The notes: generated from the letters alone by a model not told the origin. A DNA stretch of 64,000 bases from JBFAPK01 sp040676675 (GCF_040676675.1 NZ_JBFAPK010000002.1:569225-633224); one strand, 5' to 3'. Positions 34,094 through 43,413 are shown, counted from the first letter of the stretch. A program made the numbers and translations.

Positions 34094-35509
34094 TCAGCCG
34101 TGGGCCTTGCCCCGACCGCCCGGACCGACCTTCTTGCGGGGGCGCACCGAAACCTCGATCGGGCTGCCCTCGAAGCCGAACTCCTCGCGCAGCTTGCGCT
34201 CGACGAAGCGCTGGTAGCCGGCGTCGAGCGGGCCGGTGGTGAAAAGGACGAAGCGCGGCGGCGCGACGCCCGCCTGGGTGGCGAAGAGGATGCGGGGCGC
34301 CCGTCCCCCGCGTACGGGGTGCGGGGTGGCCTGCACCAACGCGGTGAGCCACTGGTTGAGCTGGCCCGTCGGGATGCGGGTCTCCCAGCCCTCCAGCGCG
34401 GTACGCAGCGCCGGGGCCAGCCGGTCCACCGCCCGGCCGGTCTTCGCCGAGACGTTCACCTTGATCGCCCACGGCACCCGCCGCAGTTCGCGCTCGATCT
34501 CCTTGTTCAGGTAGTAGCGCCGGTCGGCGTCGACCAGGTCCCACTTGTTGAAGGCGATCACCAGCGCCCGCCCGGCCTCGATGACCATCGAGAGGATCCG
34601 CTGGTCCTGCTCGCTGATCGGCTCGCTGGAGTCGAGCAGCACGATCGCGACCTCGGCCGCCTCGATCGCGCCCGCGGTGCGCAGGCTCGCGTAGTACTCC
34701 GTACCGCTGGCCTTGCCGACCCGCTTGCGCAGGCCCGCGGTGTCGACCAGGCGCCAGACCTCGCCGCCGAGTTCCACCAGGCTGTCGACCGGGTCCACGG
34801 TGGTGCCGGCGACCGAGTCGACCACGGCCCGGTCCTCCCGGGCGAGCCGGTTGAGCAGGCTCGACTTGCCCACGTTGGGGCGGCCGACCAGCGCCACCCG
34901 GCGCGGTCCGCGCGGCCCCGGCTCGGCCGCCGCCGGCGCCTCGGGCAGGGCGTCGAGGATGGCGTCCAGCAGGTCGCCGGAGCCCCGTCCGTGCAGCGCG
35001 GAGACCGGGTACGGCTCGCCGAGCCCGAGGGACCAGAGCGAGGTGGCCTCGATCTCGACCGCCGAGTTGTCCGCCTTGTTCGCCACCAGCAGCACCGGTT
35101 TCGCGCTGCGGCGCAGCATCCGTACCGCCGCCTCGTCGACGTCGGTGGCGCCGACGGTCGCGTCGACGACGAAGAGCACCACGTCGGCCGTGGCGACGGC
35201 CGCCTCCGCCTGGGCGGCGATGGCGGCGGCCCGGTCCCGCGCGTCGGGCTCCCAGCCGCCGGTGTCCACGACGGTGAACTGCCGCCCGGACCACTGCGCG
35301 TCGTACGGGATCCGGTCGCGGGTCACCCCGGGCACGTCCTCGACGACCGCCTGCCGGCGACCGATTATGCGGTTGACCAGTGTGGACTTGCCGACGTTGG
35401 GCCGGCCCACGACGGCCACCACCGGCACCGGGCCGGTCTGCTCCGACTCCAGGTCCGGCTCGTCGAGCTGCACCCAGCCGTCGTCGCTCAGCGCCTCCCG
35501 CTCACTCAC
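34094..35509 (-). CDS. der: GTPase Der (EngA), 50S ribosome assembly
   Basis: The 471-residue protein has the tandem GTPase domains unique to Der, with P-loops GRPNVGKS at residues 35-42 and 209-216, DTGGWEP and DTAGL as the two G3 motifs, and NKAD and NKWD as the two G4 motifs. A KH-like domain ends the protein (RFVLFTTGPLDAGYQRFVER). Der is required for maturation of the 50S subunit. A short acidic N-terminal extension is typical of actinobacteria. GTG at 35509 overlaps the cmk stop by 4 nt (GTGA), which fixes the start and implies coupling. Gene order cmk-der matches M. tuberculosis. Confidence 0.97.
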   Translation of the reverse strand: MSEREALSDDGWVQLDEPDLESEQTGPVPVVAVVGRPNVGKSTLVNRIIGRRQAVVEDVPGVTRDRIPYDAQWSGRQFTVVDTGGWEPDARDRAAAIAAQAEAAVATADVVLFVVDATVGATDVDEAAVRMLRRSAKPVLLVANKADNSAVEIEATSLWSLGLGEPYPVSALHGRGSGDLLDAILDALPEAPAAAEPGPRGPRRVALVGRPNVGKSSLLNRLAREDRAVVDSVAGTTVDPVDSLVELGGEVWRLVDTAGLRKRVGKASGTEYYASLRTAGAIEAAEVAIVLLDSSEPISEQDQRILSMVIEAGRALVIAFNKWDLVDADRRYYLNKEIERELRRVPWAIKVNVSAKTGRAVDRLAPALRTALEGWETRIPTGQLNQWLTALVQATPHPVRGGRAPRILFATQAGVAPPRFVLFTTGPLDAGYQRFVERKLREEFGFEGSPIEVSVRPRKKVGPGGRGKAHG

Positions 35510-36186
35510 GCGACCACCCGCTCGTCGAGCATGCCGCGCAGCCGGGCGACGACCTCGTCGATGCCCAGTTCGGTGGTGTCCAGTACGACCGCGTCGGGCG
35601 CCTGCTGCAACGGCGAGGTGGCCCGGGTCGAGTCGAGCCGGTCCCGGCGCGCCAGGTCGGCCGCGGTCATCGCGACGTCGGCGGCCTGCTCGGCGCTGCG
35701 CCGCTGGGCGCGCGCGTCGGCCGACGCGGTCAGGAAGACCTTCAGGTCGGCGTCCGGTGCCACGACCGTGCCGATGTCGCGCCCCTCGACGACGATCCGT
35801 CCCGCGGCGGCGATGCTCTCCCGCTGCATCTCCAGCATCAGCCGTCGTACCTCGGGCACGGCCGAGACGGCGGAGACGGCCGCGGTCACCTCCGGTCCGC
35901 GGATCTCCTGGTCCACCCGGGTACCGTCGACCGCCACCCGCGACGTCTCCGGATCCACGCCGACCTCCAGGTCGATCTCCCGCGCCACCTTGACGACCGC
36001 CTCGATGTCGGTGGGGTCGACCCCGGCGCGCAGCACCGCCCAGGTGATCGCCCGGTACATCGCGCCGGTGTCCAGGTACCGGGCGCCGAGCAGGCCCGCC
36101 AGCCGTCGGGAGACGGTGGACTTGCCGGAACCGGACGGGCCGTCCACGGCCACCACACATCGCCCGGCCCGCACCATATCCGCCAC
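35506..36186 (-). CDS. cmk: Cytidylate kinase
   Basis: The 226-residue enzyme phosphorylates CMP and dCMP with ATP. The P-loop GPSGSGKST lies at residues 16-24, and DTGAMYRA, RIVVEGRDIGTVVAPDAD and KVFLTASADARAQRR are the nucleotide-binding and LID-region motifs of the family. GTG at 36186 was chosen because GGAGGAGGAG lies directly before it; an ATG three codons later is also possible. The longer frame from 36228 is unlikely. It is coupled to der by a 4-nt overlap. Confidence 0.95.
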   Translation of the reverse strand: MADMVRAGRCVVAVDGPSGSGKSTVSRRLAGLLGARYLDTGAMYRAITWAVLRAGVDPTDIEAVVKVAREIDLEVGVDPETSRVAVDGTRVDQEIRGPEVTAAVSAVSAVPEVRRLMLEMQRESIAAAGRIVVEGRDIGTVVAPDADLKVFLTASADARAQRRSAEQAADVAMTAADLARRDRLDSTRATSPLQQAPDAVVLDTTELGIDEVVARLRGMLDERVVA

Positions 36187-36261
36187 CGCTCCTCCTCCAA
36201 CAAACAGCTCTGTTGCGCATACCCGCATCGCGCCGGGTGACCGGGGTACCGGTACACCCGA

Positions 36262-36280
36262 GGCCGGGGAGTCCCCGGCC
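36262..36280. terminator. GC hairpin between rluB and cmk
   Basis: GGCCGGGG and CCCCGGCC pair around AGT in the 212-bp gap between rluB and cmk. There is no T-run, so it may attenuate rather than end transcription. The rest of the gap shows no gene. Confidence 0.35.
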
Positions 36281-36398
36281 GGGTTGCCGTTGTCTATTCT
36301 GCCCCTCGGGCCGGATCGGCCTGCGCCGGGTGAGGATCAGTGCTCCACCGGCCGCGAGCGGTACGCGGCCCGGGGCCGGCGGGCGGGCGCCGGGGCGG

Positions 36399-37184
36399 TC
36401 ACTCCTCGACGGCCTTGAAGAGCGCGGCGACCTCGGCGTTGGTGAGCCGGCGGGTGCGGCCGGGGCGCAGGTCGCCGAGGCGGATCGGGCCGATGGCGGT
36501 ACGCACCAGCCGGGAGACGGGGTGCCCGACCTCGTCGAGCAGCCGCCGCACGATGTGCTTGCGCCCTTCGTGCAGGGTCAGCTCGATCTGGGCGGTACGT
36601 CCGAAGGTGTCCACCAGCCGGAACGAGTCGACCTTCGCGGGCCCGTCCTCCAGCTCCACCCCGGCGAGCAGTCGCCGGCCGACGGCGCGCGGCAGCGGTC
36701 CGGCGACCTCGCAGAGGTACGTCTTCGGCACGCCGTACGACGGGTGCATCAGCCGGTGCGCCAGGGTGCCGTCGTTGGTGAGCAGGAGCAGCCCCTCGCT
36801 GTCCGCGTCGAGCCGCCCGACGTGGTAGACCCGCTCCTCCACCCGGTCCAGGAAGTCGGCGAGCGCCGCCCGTCCCTTCTCGTCGGCCATGGTCGAGACC
36901 ACGCCGCGCGGCTTGTTCATGGCCAGGTACACCAACCGGGTGTTGGTCACCAGCCGCTCGCCGTCGACGTAGATCACGGCGACGTTCGGGTCGACCTTGT
37001 CGCCGAGCTGCGCGACCCGCCCGTCGACGGTCACCCGCCGACGGAAGATCAGGTCCTCACAGGCCCGTCGGGAACCGACGCCGGCGGCGGCCAGCACCTT
37101 CTGGAGGCGCTCGGTGCGGGCGTCGCTCTCGGCGGCGGCGTCGCCGGGTACCGTGGCGGGGGCGCTGCGGTCACTGCGGGGCAT
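36399..37184 (-). CDS. rluB: 23S rRNA pseudouridine synthase, RluB/RsuA family
   Basis: The 261-residue protein has an S4 RNA-binding domain (residues 25-75, RLQKVLAAAGVGSRRACEDL) and an RsuA/RluB-type pseudouridine synthase domain with the catalytic Asp in GRLDADSEGLLLLTNDG. RKHIVRRLLDEVGHPVSRLV is the conserved C-terminal motif. Family members modify helix 89 region of 23S rRNA (RluB) or 16S rRNA (RsuA); assignment to RluB follows the genomic context. The start overlaps scpB by 14 nt, so both are co-translated. Confidence 0.9.
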   Translation of the reverse strand: MPRSDRSAPATVPGDAAAESDARTERLQKVLAAAGVGSRRACEDLIFRRRVTVDGRVAQLGDKVDPNVAVIYVDGERLVTNTRLVYLAMNKPRGVVSTMADEKGRAALADFLDRVEERVYHVGRLDADSEGLLLLTNDGTLAHRLMHPSYGVPKTYLCEVAGPLPRAVGRRLLAGVELEDGPAKVDSFRLVDTFGRTAQIELTLHEGRKHIVRRLLDEVGHPVSRLVRTAIGPIRLGDLRPGRTRRLTNAEVAALFKAVEE

Positions 37185-38211
37185 CTGTCAACTCTTCCAC
37201 GTTGTCGGGCAGGAACGGCGCCAGCGGCGGGAGTTCCTCGAGCCGGTCGAGCCCGAGCTTCTCCAGGAACAGGGTGGTCGTCCGGTAGAGGAAGGCACCG
37301 CTGTCCGGTTCGGTGCCGCACTCCTCGATCAGGTTACGGGAGAGCAGGGTACGGACCACACCGTCGCAGTTCACGCCCCGGATGGCCGAGATCCGCCCGC
37401 GGGTGACCGGCTGTTTGTAGGCGATCACGGCCAGCGTCTCCAGCGCCGCCTGGGTGAGCCGTACCGACTGCCCGTCGAGGATGAACCGCTCCACGTAGCC
37501 GGCGTACTCCGGGCGCGTGTAGAGCCGCCAGCCGCCGGCCGCCCGGCGCAGGTCGAACCCGTGTCCGGCGGCCGTGTAGTCGGCGGAGAGCTGCCGCAGG
37601 GCCGCCGCCACCCGCTCGGTCGGCTGTTCGAGGATCTGGGCCAGCACGATCTCCGCCACCGGCTCGTCGACGACCAGCAGGATCGCCTCCAGAGCGCCCC
37701 GCAGTTCGTCGTCGTCGAGCAGCGCGAGCGCGTCGCCCCGGCCGCGTACGGGCGCGGCCGGTTCGGCCGCTCCCGGCCCTGGGTCGGCGGGCTCTGGCCC
37801 GGCCGGCTCGGCCTCTCCCTGCTCTGGCTCGGCGTCGAGCCGCCCCGGCGTGGCTTCGACCGCCTCTGCCATGCCGTCGAGCGGTCCCGGATCGACGTCG
37901 GCGGTCGCTGTCGCCGGCTCCCACTCCGGCTCCGGTGTCGCGACGGATCCCGTAACCGCCCCGGCCGGGCCGGGCGGGCTGGGCGCCTCGTCCGGAGCCC
38001 CGGACGCCCGCTCGACGGGCTCGACGGGCTCGACGGGCTCGACGGGCGAGTCGGCCCGCTCGACCGGCGGCTCGGCCGACTCGACGGACGGCTCAACCGG
38101 TTCGACGGATGCCTCCGGGTCGGCCGGCTCGGCGGGACGCTCGCGCGCCCACGGCGGTACCCAGGCCGCCGCCTGCTCGGCAAGGGAATCCCGCTGCTCG
38201 TCGCTGGTCAC
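37171..38211 (-). CDS. scpB: Segregation and condensation protein ScpB
   Basis: Residues about 165-335 form the winged-helix ScpB domain (LDDDELRGALEAILLVVDEP, then QAALETLAVIAYKQPVTRGR and ISAIRGVNC). ScpB dimers bind ScpA and SMC in the condensin-like complex. The first 160 residues are a low-complexity acidic Pro/Glu/Val tract encoded partly by 9-bp tandem repeats, which makes the protein far longer (346 aa) than the usual 180-250. ATG at 38211 overlaps the scpA stop by 4 nt (ATGA). Confidence 0.93.
   Translation of the reverse strand: MTSDEQRDSLAEQAAAWVPPWARERPAEPADPEASVEPVEPSVESAEPPVERADSPVEPVEPVEPVERASGAPDEAPSPPGPAGAVTGSVATPEPEWEPATATADVDPGPLDGMAEAVEATPGRLDAEPEQGEAEPAGPEPADPGPGAAEPAAPVRGRGDALALLDDDELRGALEAILLVVDEPVAEIVLAQILEQPTERVAAALRQLSADYTAAGHGFDLRRAAGGWRLYTRPEYAGYVERFILDGQSVRLTQAALETLAVIAYKQPVTRGRISAIRGVNCDGVVRTLLSRNLIEECGTEPDSGAFLYRTTTLFLEKLGLDRLEELPPLAPFLPDNVEELTDAPQ
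38011..38046. repeat. Four tandem copies of a 9-bp unit inside scpB
   Basis: The unit CTCGACGGG is repeated four times without mismatch and encodes a Val-Glu-Pro repeat in the acidic N-terminal tract of ScpB. Length changes by whole units keep the frame. Confidence 0.85.
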
Positions 38212-39509
38212 CTCGGCTGCTCCTCCGTCGTCGTACCGGCCGGCTCGGCGGCGGGCGGTTCCGGATCGTCCGGCTCCGCCGGCTCGGCGGTCGCCGCCTC
38301 CGACTGGGCGTCCGGCAGTGCCGATCCGTCCCGCGATGCCCGGTCGTCCGGCGGCTCGTCGCCGGACGACCCGTGGCCTGACGCCCGATCGTCCGACGAC
38401 CCGTCGCCCGGCGACCCGTCGCGCGGGGCCGTCCCCTCGGCCGGGGCCGGGGAGCCGGCGTACTCGTCGATCTCGAGTTCGGCGCCGCCGTCGGCCGGCC
38501 CGGTCCAGCGTACGGTCAGCTCGCCCAGCGCCTGTTCCTGCGCGAAGCCGACCAGCCCCTCCCGGTAGAGCTCCAGCAGGGCGAGGAAGCGGGCCACCAC
38601 CTCCAGGGTCGACTCGCAGTCGGCGCAGAGAACGCTGAAGGTGGCGGTGCCGATGCGGCGCAGCCGGTCGCGCAGGATCGCGGCGTGCTCCCGGACGCTC
38701 ACCCGCACCTGGTGCACGTGGGCGATGGAGACCACCGGCGGCTGCTTGGGCGTCATCGCCTTGATGGCGAGCTTGAGCAGCCGCTCCGGTCCGATGCCGA
38801 GCACGAGGTCGGGCAGGGCCTCGGCGTACCGCGGCTCCAGCGTGACCGCGCGCGGGTAGCGCCGCGACCCGACCGACTCGAGCGCGGCGATGTGGGCCGC
38901 CGCCTCCTTGAACGCCTTGTACTGCAGCAGCCGGGCGAAGAGCAGGTCCCGCGCCTCCAGCAGCGCCAGGTCCTCCTCGTCCTCGACCTCGGCCGCCGGT
39001 AGGAGCCGCGCCGCCTTGAGGTCGAGCAGCGTGGCGGCGATCACGAGGAATTCGCTGGCCTCGTCGAGGTCCCAGTCGTCCCCCATCGCGCGGATGTAGG
39101 CGATGAACTCGTCGGTGACCTGGTGCAGGGCGACCTCGGTCACGTCGAGCTTGTGCTTGCCGATGAGCTGCAGGAGCAGGTCGAACGGGCCGGTGAAGTT
39201 CTCCAACCGAACGGTGAACCCGCTGCCCTGCTCGTCGTCGCCGGCCGCCGTCGTCTCGCCCGACACGCCCTTGGCCTCGGCCGGATCGGCGCCGGCCTCG
39301 GGCGCCGCCGCCGCGCCAGGCGGCGCGGTCCCGGCCGGATCGGTACCGGTCTCGCGTGCCGAGACCTCGCCGCCCGATTCGTCCCCGGGCGCGGCGGGCC
39401 GGGGCGCGACCGGCGGTACGGCCGGGGGCTCGTCGGCGCGCTGCTGCGGCTCGGTGGGCGGTGCGGTCACCCGACGACCGTAGTCGACGGGCTGCGGGGG
39501 TTGCTGCAC
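38208..39509 (-). CDS. scpA: Segregation and condensation protein ScpA
   Basis: The 433-residue kleisin has the conserved N-terminal SMC-neck-binding part (FTVRLENFTGPFDLLLQLIG, then EFLVIAATLLDLKAARLLP) and the C-terminal winged helix that binds the SMC head (FLALLELYREGLVGFAQEQA). Both ends carry Pro/Ala/Asp-rich disordered tails, about 95 residues at the N-terminus and 80 at the C-terminus. GTG at 39509 lies 5 nt after the parA stop; another GTG at 39470 is a possible start. It overlaps scpB by 4 nt. Confidence 0.92.
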   Translation of the reverse strand: MQQPPQPVDYGRRVTAPPTEPQQRADEPPAVPPVAPRPAAPGDESGGEVSARETGTDPAGTAPPGAAAAPEAGADPAEAKGVSGETTAAGDDEQGSGFTVRLENFTGPFDLLLQLIGKHKLDVTEVALHQVTDEFIAYIRAMGDDWDLDEASEFLVIAATLLDLKAARLLPAAEVEDEEDLALLEARDLLFARLLQYKAFKEAAAHIAALESVGSRRYPRAVTLEPRYAEALPDLVLGIGPERLLKLAIKAMTPKQPPVVSIAHVHQVRVSVREHAAILRDRLRRIGTATFSVLCADCESTLEVVARFLALLELYREGLVGFAQEQALGELTVRWTGPADGGAELEIDEYAGSPAPAEGTAPRDGSPGDGSSDDRASGHGSSGDEPPDDRASRDGSALPDAQSEAATAEPAEPDDPEPPAAEPAGTTTEEQPR

Positions 39510-39514
39510 CCGGG

Positions 39515-40444
39515 CTACCGCTCGGCCTGTGCCGCGATCACCTCACGGGCCAACTGGCGGTAGTTGCGCGCTCCGGAGGAGGCCGGGTCGAGGGTGGTGA
39601 TGGGCGCGCCCGCGACCGTAGACTCCGGGAACTTCACGGTCTTGGTGATGACCGTCTGGTAGACCTTGTCGCCGAACGCCTCCACCACCCGCTGGAGCAC
39701 CTGCCGGCAGTGGGTGGTCCGGCTGTCGTACATGGTGGCGAGGATGCCCTCGAGCTCCAGGTCGAAGTTGAGCCGCTCGCGTACCTTGTCGATCGTGTCG
39801 AGCAGCAGCGCGACGCCGCGCAGGCTGAAGAACTCGCACTCCAGCGGGATCAGCACCCCGTGGGCGACGGTCAACGCGTTGATCGCGAGCAGGCCCAGCG
39901 AGGGCTGGCAGTCGATCAGGATGTAGTCGTAGTCCTTGCGGACCGAGCGCAGCACGCGGGCCAGCGCCATCTCGCGGGCGACCTCGTTGACCAGCTGGAT
40001 CTCGGCGGCCGAGAGGTCGATGTTGGCGGGCAGCAGGTGCAGCCCCGCCACGTCCGTCTTGATCAGCACGTCCTCGGGAGTCACGTCGTCCTGCATCAGC
40101 AGGTTGTAGACGGACAGGTCGAGGTTGTGCGGGTTGACCCCGAGGCCGACCGAGAGCGCACCCTGCGGGTCGAAGTCGACCAGCAGCACCCGGCGGCCGT
40201 ACTCGGCCAGGGCGGCGCCCAGGTTGATGGTCGTCGTGGTCTTGCCGACGCCACCCTTCTGGTTGGCCATCGCGATGATCCGGGCCGGCCCGTGCTGGTC
40301 GGTCGGCATCGGTTCGGGGATCGGCTTGCGGACGGTGTAGGCGGCGGGGTCCGAGGGACCCAGCTCGGCCCCGACGTCCAGCCCCGCCTGTTGCTCACGG
40401 AGCGTCGTCGTCCATGCCTCAGCGCGGTCACCGTTGCCAGCCAT
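39515..40444 (-). CDS. parA: ParA-family chromosome partition ATPase
   Basis: The 309-residue protein has the deviant Walker A box KGGVGKTT at residues 63-70, Walker A' LLVDFDPQGALS and Walker B-like YILIDCQPSLG of ParA/Soj ATPases. The first 55 residues are a non-conserved tail. No parB gene is adjacent; this is the scpAB-linked ParA (Rv1708-like), distinct from the origin-linked copy. Its exact partner is unknown. It leads the parA-scpA-scpB-rluB unit. Confidence 0.9.
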   Translation of the reverse strand: MAGNGDRAEAWTTTLREQQAGLDVGAELGPSDPAAYTVRKPIPEPMPTDQHGPARIIAMANQKGGVGKTTTTINLGAALAEYGRRVLLVDFDPQGALSVGLGVNPHNLDLSVYNLLMQDDVTPEDVLIKTDVAGLHLLPANIDLSAAEIQLVNEVAREMALARVLRSVRKDYDYILIDCQPSLGLLAINALTVAHGVLIPLECEFFSLRGVALLLDTIDKVRERLNFDLELEGILATMYDSRTTHCRQVLQRVVEAFGDKVYQTVITKTVKFPESTVAGAPITTLDPASSGARNYRQLAREVIAAQAER

Positions 40445-40686
40445 GTCCTGTACGCCCCCCTTCCGACGGCTACTCGGCGTCGGAGCCTACCGGCGTCCTG
40501 CGCGGCGCCGCTGCGAACCTCGAAGCGTCCCGCGAGGCCGCGCCGGTCCCGACTGTACGCCACGTCCCGCTGCCCCTGCGGGCACCGTCTCGGCGTGTCG
40601 ACGTGGCCGCGCGGGGCCACCCGCGCCGCCGGTGGTGCGAGCGCCTGCCGGCGCGGCGGTACGCGGAAGCATAGGCGGGGCGCCGG

Positions 40687-41754
40687 TCAGCCCCGGGCCC
40701 GGGGATGCGACGTGGCGTAGATCTCCCGCAGCCTTTCCACGGTCACCAGCGTGTAGACCTGGGTCGTGGTGACCGAGGCATGTCCGAGCAGTTCCTGCAC
40801 CACCCGTACGTCGGCGCCGCCGTCGAGCAGGTGCGTGGCGTACGAGTGGCGCAGCGTGTGCGGCGAGACCGCCCGGTCGCCGTCGACGGGCAGGCCGGCC
40901 CGCTCGGCCGCCCGGCGCAGGATGCTCCAGGCGCTCTGCCGGGACAGCGGGCCGCCCCGGGCGTTGAGGAAGACCACCGGCGTACCCCGGCCGGCGGCGG
41001 CCAGCACGGGTCGGGCGCGGACCAGGTAGGCGCGCAGCGCCGCGAGGGCGTACCCGCCGATCGGCACGGCCCGGGTCCGCCCGCCCTTGCCGTGCAGCAG
41101 CGCGGTCCCCTCCTCGACGTCCAGGTCGTCGACGGCCGCGCCGACCGCCTCGGAGATGCGCGCGCCGGTGCCGTACAGGAATTCCAGCAGCGCCCGGTCC
41201 CGCAGCGCCAGCGGGGCGGCCGGCCCGGTGGCCTCGACCGGACCGGCGGTCTCCAGCAGGCGGACCACCTCGGTGACGTCCAGGGCGCGGGGCAGCCGGC
41301 GTGCCGGCGCCGGCGGGCGGACGTCGCGGCTGGCGTCGTGGGCGACCAGCCCCTCGCGCAGCGCGAACCGGTGCAACCCGCGTACCGCGCTGGCGGCCCG
41401 GGCGGCCGAGGCGGCCGACAGCGGCGGATGCCGCTCGTCGCCCTCCCGCAGCCGCGCCACGTGGGCGCTGATGTCCGTCGCGGCCACGGCCGCCAGCTCC
41501 TCGACGCCGGCCGCGGCGAGCGTGCGCAGGTACCGGTCCAGGTCCCGGCGGTACGAGGAGAGGGTGTTCGCCGAGAGCCCCCGCTCCACGGTCAGGTGGT
41601 CGAGGTACCCGCGCACGGCGCGCGCCAGCGCCGGGGCCGGTACGGGACCGTCCCCGGCGTCGTCCGACACGGGACCCTTCCCAACGGGACCAGCGGCGTC
41701 GGAACCCTCCCCGGCGGGACCGGCCTCGGCGGGGCCGGCAGTGGCGGCGTCCAC
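40687..41754 (-). CDS. xerD: Tyrosine recombinase XerD
   Basis: The 355-residue protein has an N-terminal SAM-like core-binding domain (LTVERGLSANTLSSYRRDLD) and the catalytic domain with the full tyrosine-recombinase set: Arg in GARISEAVG, Lys in LLHGKGGRTR, HTLRHSYATHLL (His/Arg), LGHASVTTTQVYTLV (His, then Tyr nucleophile). XerD acts with XerC at dif to resolve chromosome dimers. GTG at 41754 is 2 nt after the ald stop; the first 50 residues are Gly/Ala/Pro-rich and non-conserved. The position next to the pyrG block matches Rv1701. Confidence 0.9.
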   Translation of the reverse strand: MDAATAGPAEAGPAGEGSDAAGPVGKGPVSDDAGDGPVPAPALARAVRGYLDHLTVERGLSANTLSSYRRDLDRYLRTLAAAGVEELAAVAATDISAHVARLREGDERHPPLSAASAARAASAVRGLHRFALREGLVAHDASRDVRPPAPARRLPRALDVTEVVRLLETAGPVEATGPAAPLALRDRALLEFLYGTGARISEAVGAAVDDLDVEEGTALLHGKGGRTRAVPIGGYALAALRAYLVRARPVLAAAGRGTPVVFLNARGGPLSRQSAWSILRRAAERAGLPVDGDRAVSPHTLRHSYATHLLDGGADVRVVQELLGHASVTTTQVYTLVTVERLREIYATSHPRARG

Positions 41755-41756
41755 GG

Positions 41757-42872
41757 TCAGCTGAGGGCTTCCTCCAGCGGAATGCTGGACATCCCGTGCG
41801 CCTCGGCGACCGGGCCGTAGGTGACCTGCCCGTCGTGGGTGTTGAGGCCCAGCGCCAGCGCGGGGTCCCGGCGCAGCGCCTCGCGCCAGCCGTGGTTGGC
41901 CAGTTCGAGCGCGTACGGCAGGGTGACGTTGGTCAGCGCGTAGGTGCTGGTGTGCGGGACCGCCCCGGGCATGTTCGCCACGCAGTAGAAGAGCGACCGG
42001 TGCACCTGGTAGACCGGGTCGGCGTGGGTGGTCGGGCGGGAGTCCTCGAAGCAGCCGCCCTGGTCGATCGAGATGTCGACCAGCACGCTGCCGGGCTTCA
42101 TCCGGGAGACCAGCTCGTTCGAGATCAGCGTGGGGGCCTTGGCGCCCGGTACCAGCACCGCCCCGATCACCAGGTCGGCGTCGAGGACCGCGCGCTCGAT
42201 CTCGTACGTGTTGGAGGCCACCGTCTGCAGGTGCCCGCGGTAGATCGCGTCGGCCTGGCGCAGCCGGTTGATGTTCTTGTCCAGCAGCAGCACCTCGGCC
42301 TGCAGGCCCAGGGCGATGGCGGCGGCGTTCATGCCGGAGACGCCGGCGCCGATCACGACGGTCTTGGCCGCGTAGACACCGGAGACGCCGCCCATCAGCA
42401 CGCCGCGGCCGCCGCCGGAGCGCATCAGGTGGTACGCGCCGACCTGCGGCGCCAGCCGCCCGGCCACCTCGGACATCGGCGCGAGCAGCGGCAGCGCCCG
42501 GTCGGGCGTCTCCACCGTCTCGTACGCGATCCCGGTGATCTTGCGGTTGAGCAGCGCCTCGGTGCACTCCCGCGAGGCGGCCAGGTGCAGGTACGTGAAG
42601 AGCACCTGCCCGGGTCGCATCCGGTGGTACTCCTCGGCGATCGGCTCCTTCACCTTCAGCACCAGCTCGGCGGTGTCCCACACCTCGTCGGCGCTCTCCA
42701 GGATCTTCGCCCCGGCGGCGGCGAACTCGGCGTCCGTGATCGCCGAACCGGCGCCCGCGCCGGACTCGACGTACACCTGGTGGCCGCCGCGGATGAACTC
42801 GTGCACGCCCGCGGGCGTGATCGCCACGCGGTACTCGTGGTTCTTCACCTCGCGTGGGATTCCGACCTTCAC
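41757..42872 (-). CDS. ald: Alanine dehydrogenase
   Basis: The 371-residue enzyme catalyses reversible NAD-dependent deamination of L-alanine to pyruvate and ammonia. It has the N-terminal MKVGIPREVKNHEYRVAITP signature, the Rossmann NAD-binding motif VVIGAGVSGMNAAAIALGL and the DISIDQGGCFEDSRPTTH motif of the family. GTG at 42872, preceded by GAGAGG. xerD follows with a 2-nt gap, so the two may be co-transcribed. Confidence 0.95.
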   Translation of the reverse strand: MKVGIPREVKNHEYRVAITPAGVHEFIRGGHQVYVESGAGAGSAITDAEFAAAGAKILESADEVWDTAELVLKVKEPIAEEYHRMRPGQVLFTYLHLAASRECTEALLNRKITGIAYETVETPDRALPLLAPMSEVAGRLAPQVGAYHLMRSGGGRGVLMGGVSGVYAAKTVVIGAGVSGMNAAAIALGLQAEVLLLDKNINRLRQADAIYRGHLQTVASNTYEIERAVLDADLVIGAVLVPGAKAPTLISNELVSRMKPGSVLVDISIDQGGCFEDSRPTTHADPVYQVHRSLFYCVANMPGAVPHTSTYALTNVTLPYALELANHGWREALRRDPALALGLNTHDGQVTYGPVAEAHGMSSIPLEEALS

Positions 42873-43147
42873 GTCCAGACACCTCTCTCCGGGGCTACCG
42901 CTCCCGGCTGCTCGGCGGACCGGGGCCCCGTTGCCGCCGGCCGTTCGCCGTCCCGCGGCCGCAGTCTAGGACCGACCGGGCGCCGGGACAGCCAGCAGGG
43001 TGACAGCCAGTGACGGCCGACGCTGACGGTGTGTCAATCCGCGCAGGTCCACCGGGAACAGGATCACCTACTGACCGTTAGGACACTTTCCCCGCATCGG
43101 TGTCCCAAATCCTGGGCGCGTCGCCGGACTCCGTCTGACCGGATCGC

Positions 43148-43153
43148 TATGGT
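43148..43153 (+). promoter_or_regulatory. -10 element of the TM2 gene
   Basis: TATGGT ends 8 nt before the ATG at 43162, and no ribosome binding site is seen, so the mRNA is leaderless or nearly so. The rest of the 289-bp gap to ald shows no gene. Confidence 0.45.
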
Positions 43154-43161
43154 GGCGCGTC

Positions 43162-43413
43162 ATGACCACTCCTCAATATCCTGGTGCCGCCGGCGTCTCC
43201 GACAAGAGCAAGGTCGTCGCCGGCATCCTCGGTATCGTGCTCGGCAGCTTCGGCGCCGGCCGTTTTTACATCGGTGACACCAAGACAGGTGTGCTCCAGC
43301 TCGTCGTGTCGCTCGTGACCTGCGGTCTCGGCGGCATCTGGGGCTTCATCGACGGCATCCTGCTCCTCGTCCGGGGCGGCGTGGACGGCCAGGGTCGGCC
43401 CCTGCGCGACTGA
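43162..43413 (+). CDS. TM2-domain membrane protein
   Basis: The 83-residue protein has a TM2 domain: helix one GILGIVLGSFGAGRFYIGDT, a loop, and helix two VSLVTCGLGGIWGFIDGIL. The FGAGRFYIG motif is the family hallmark. The function of bacterial TM2 proteins is not settled. It is the only plus-strand gene in this part and is followed by terminator hairpins. Confidence 0.85.
   Translation: MTTPQYPGAAGVSDKSKVVAGILGIVLGSFGAGRFYIGDTKTGVLQLVVSLVTCGLGGIWGFIDGILLLVRGGVDGQGRPLRD

Noticed and set aside
34094..36220. Der read as a 708-residue protein
   Set aside because: The N-terminal extension is a shadow of cmk. The GTG overlapping the cmk stop gives the normal family length.
40687..42882. XerD fused to a 370-residue N-terminal region
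   Set aside because: The extra region is a shadow frame of ald; the GTG at 41754 follows the ald stop by 2 nt.
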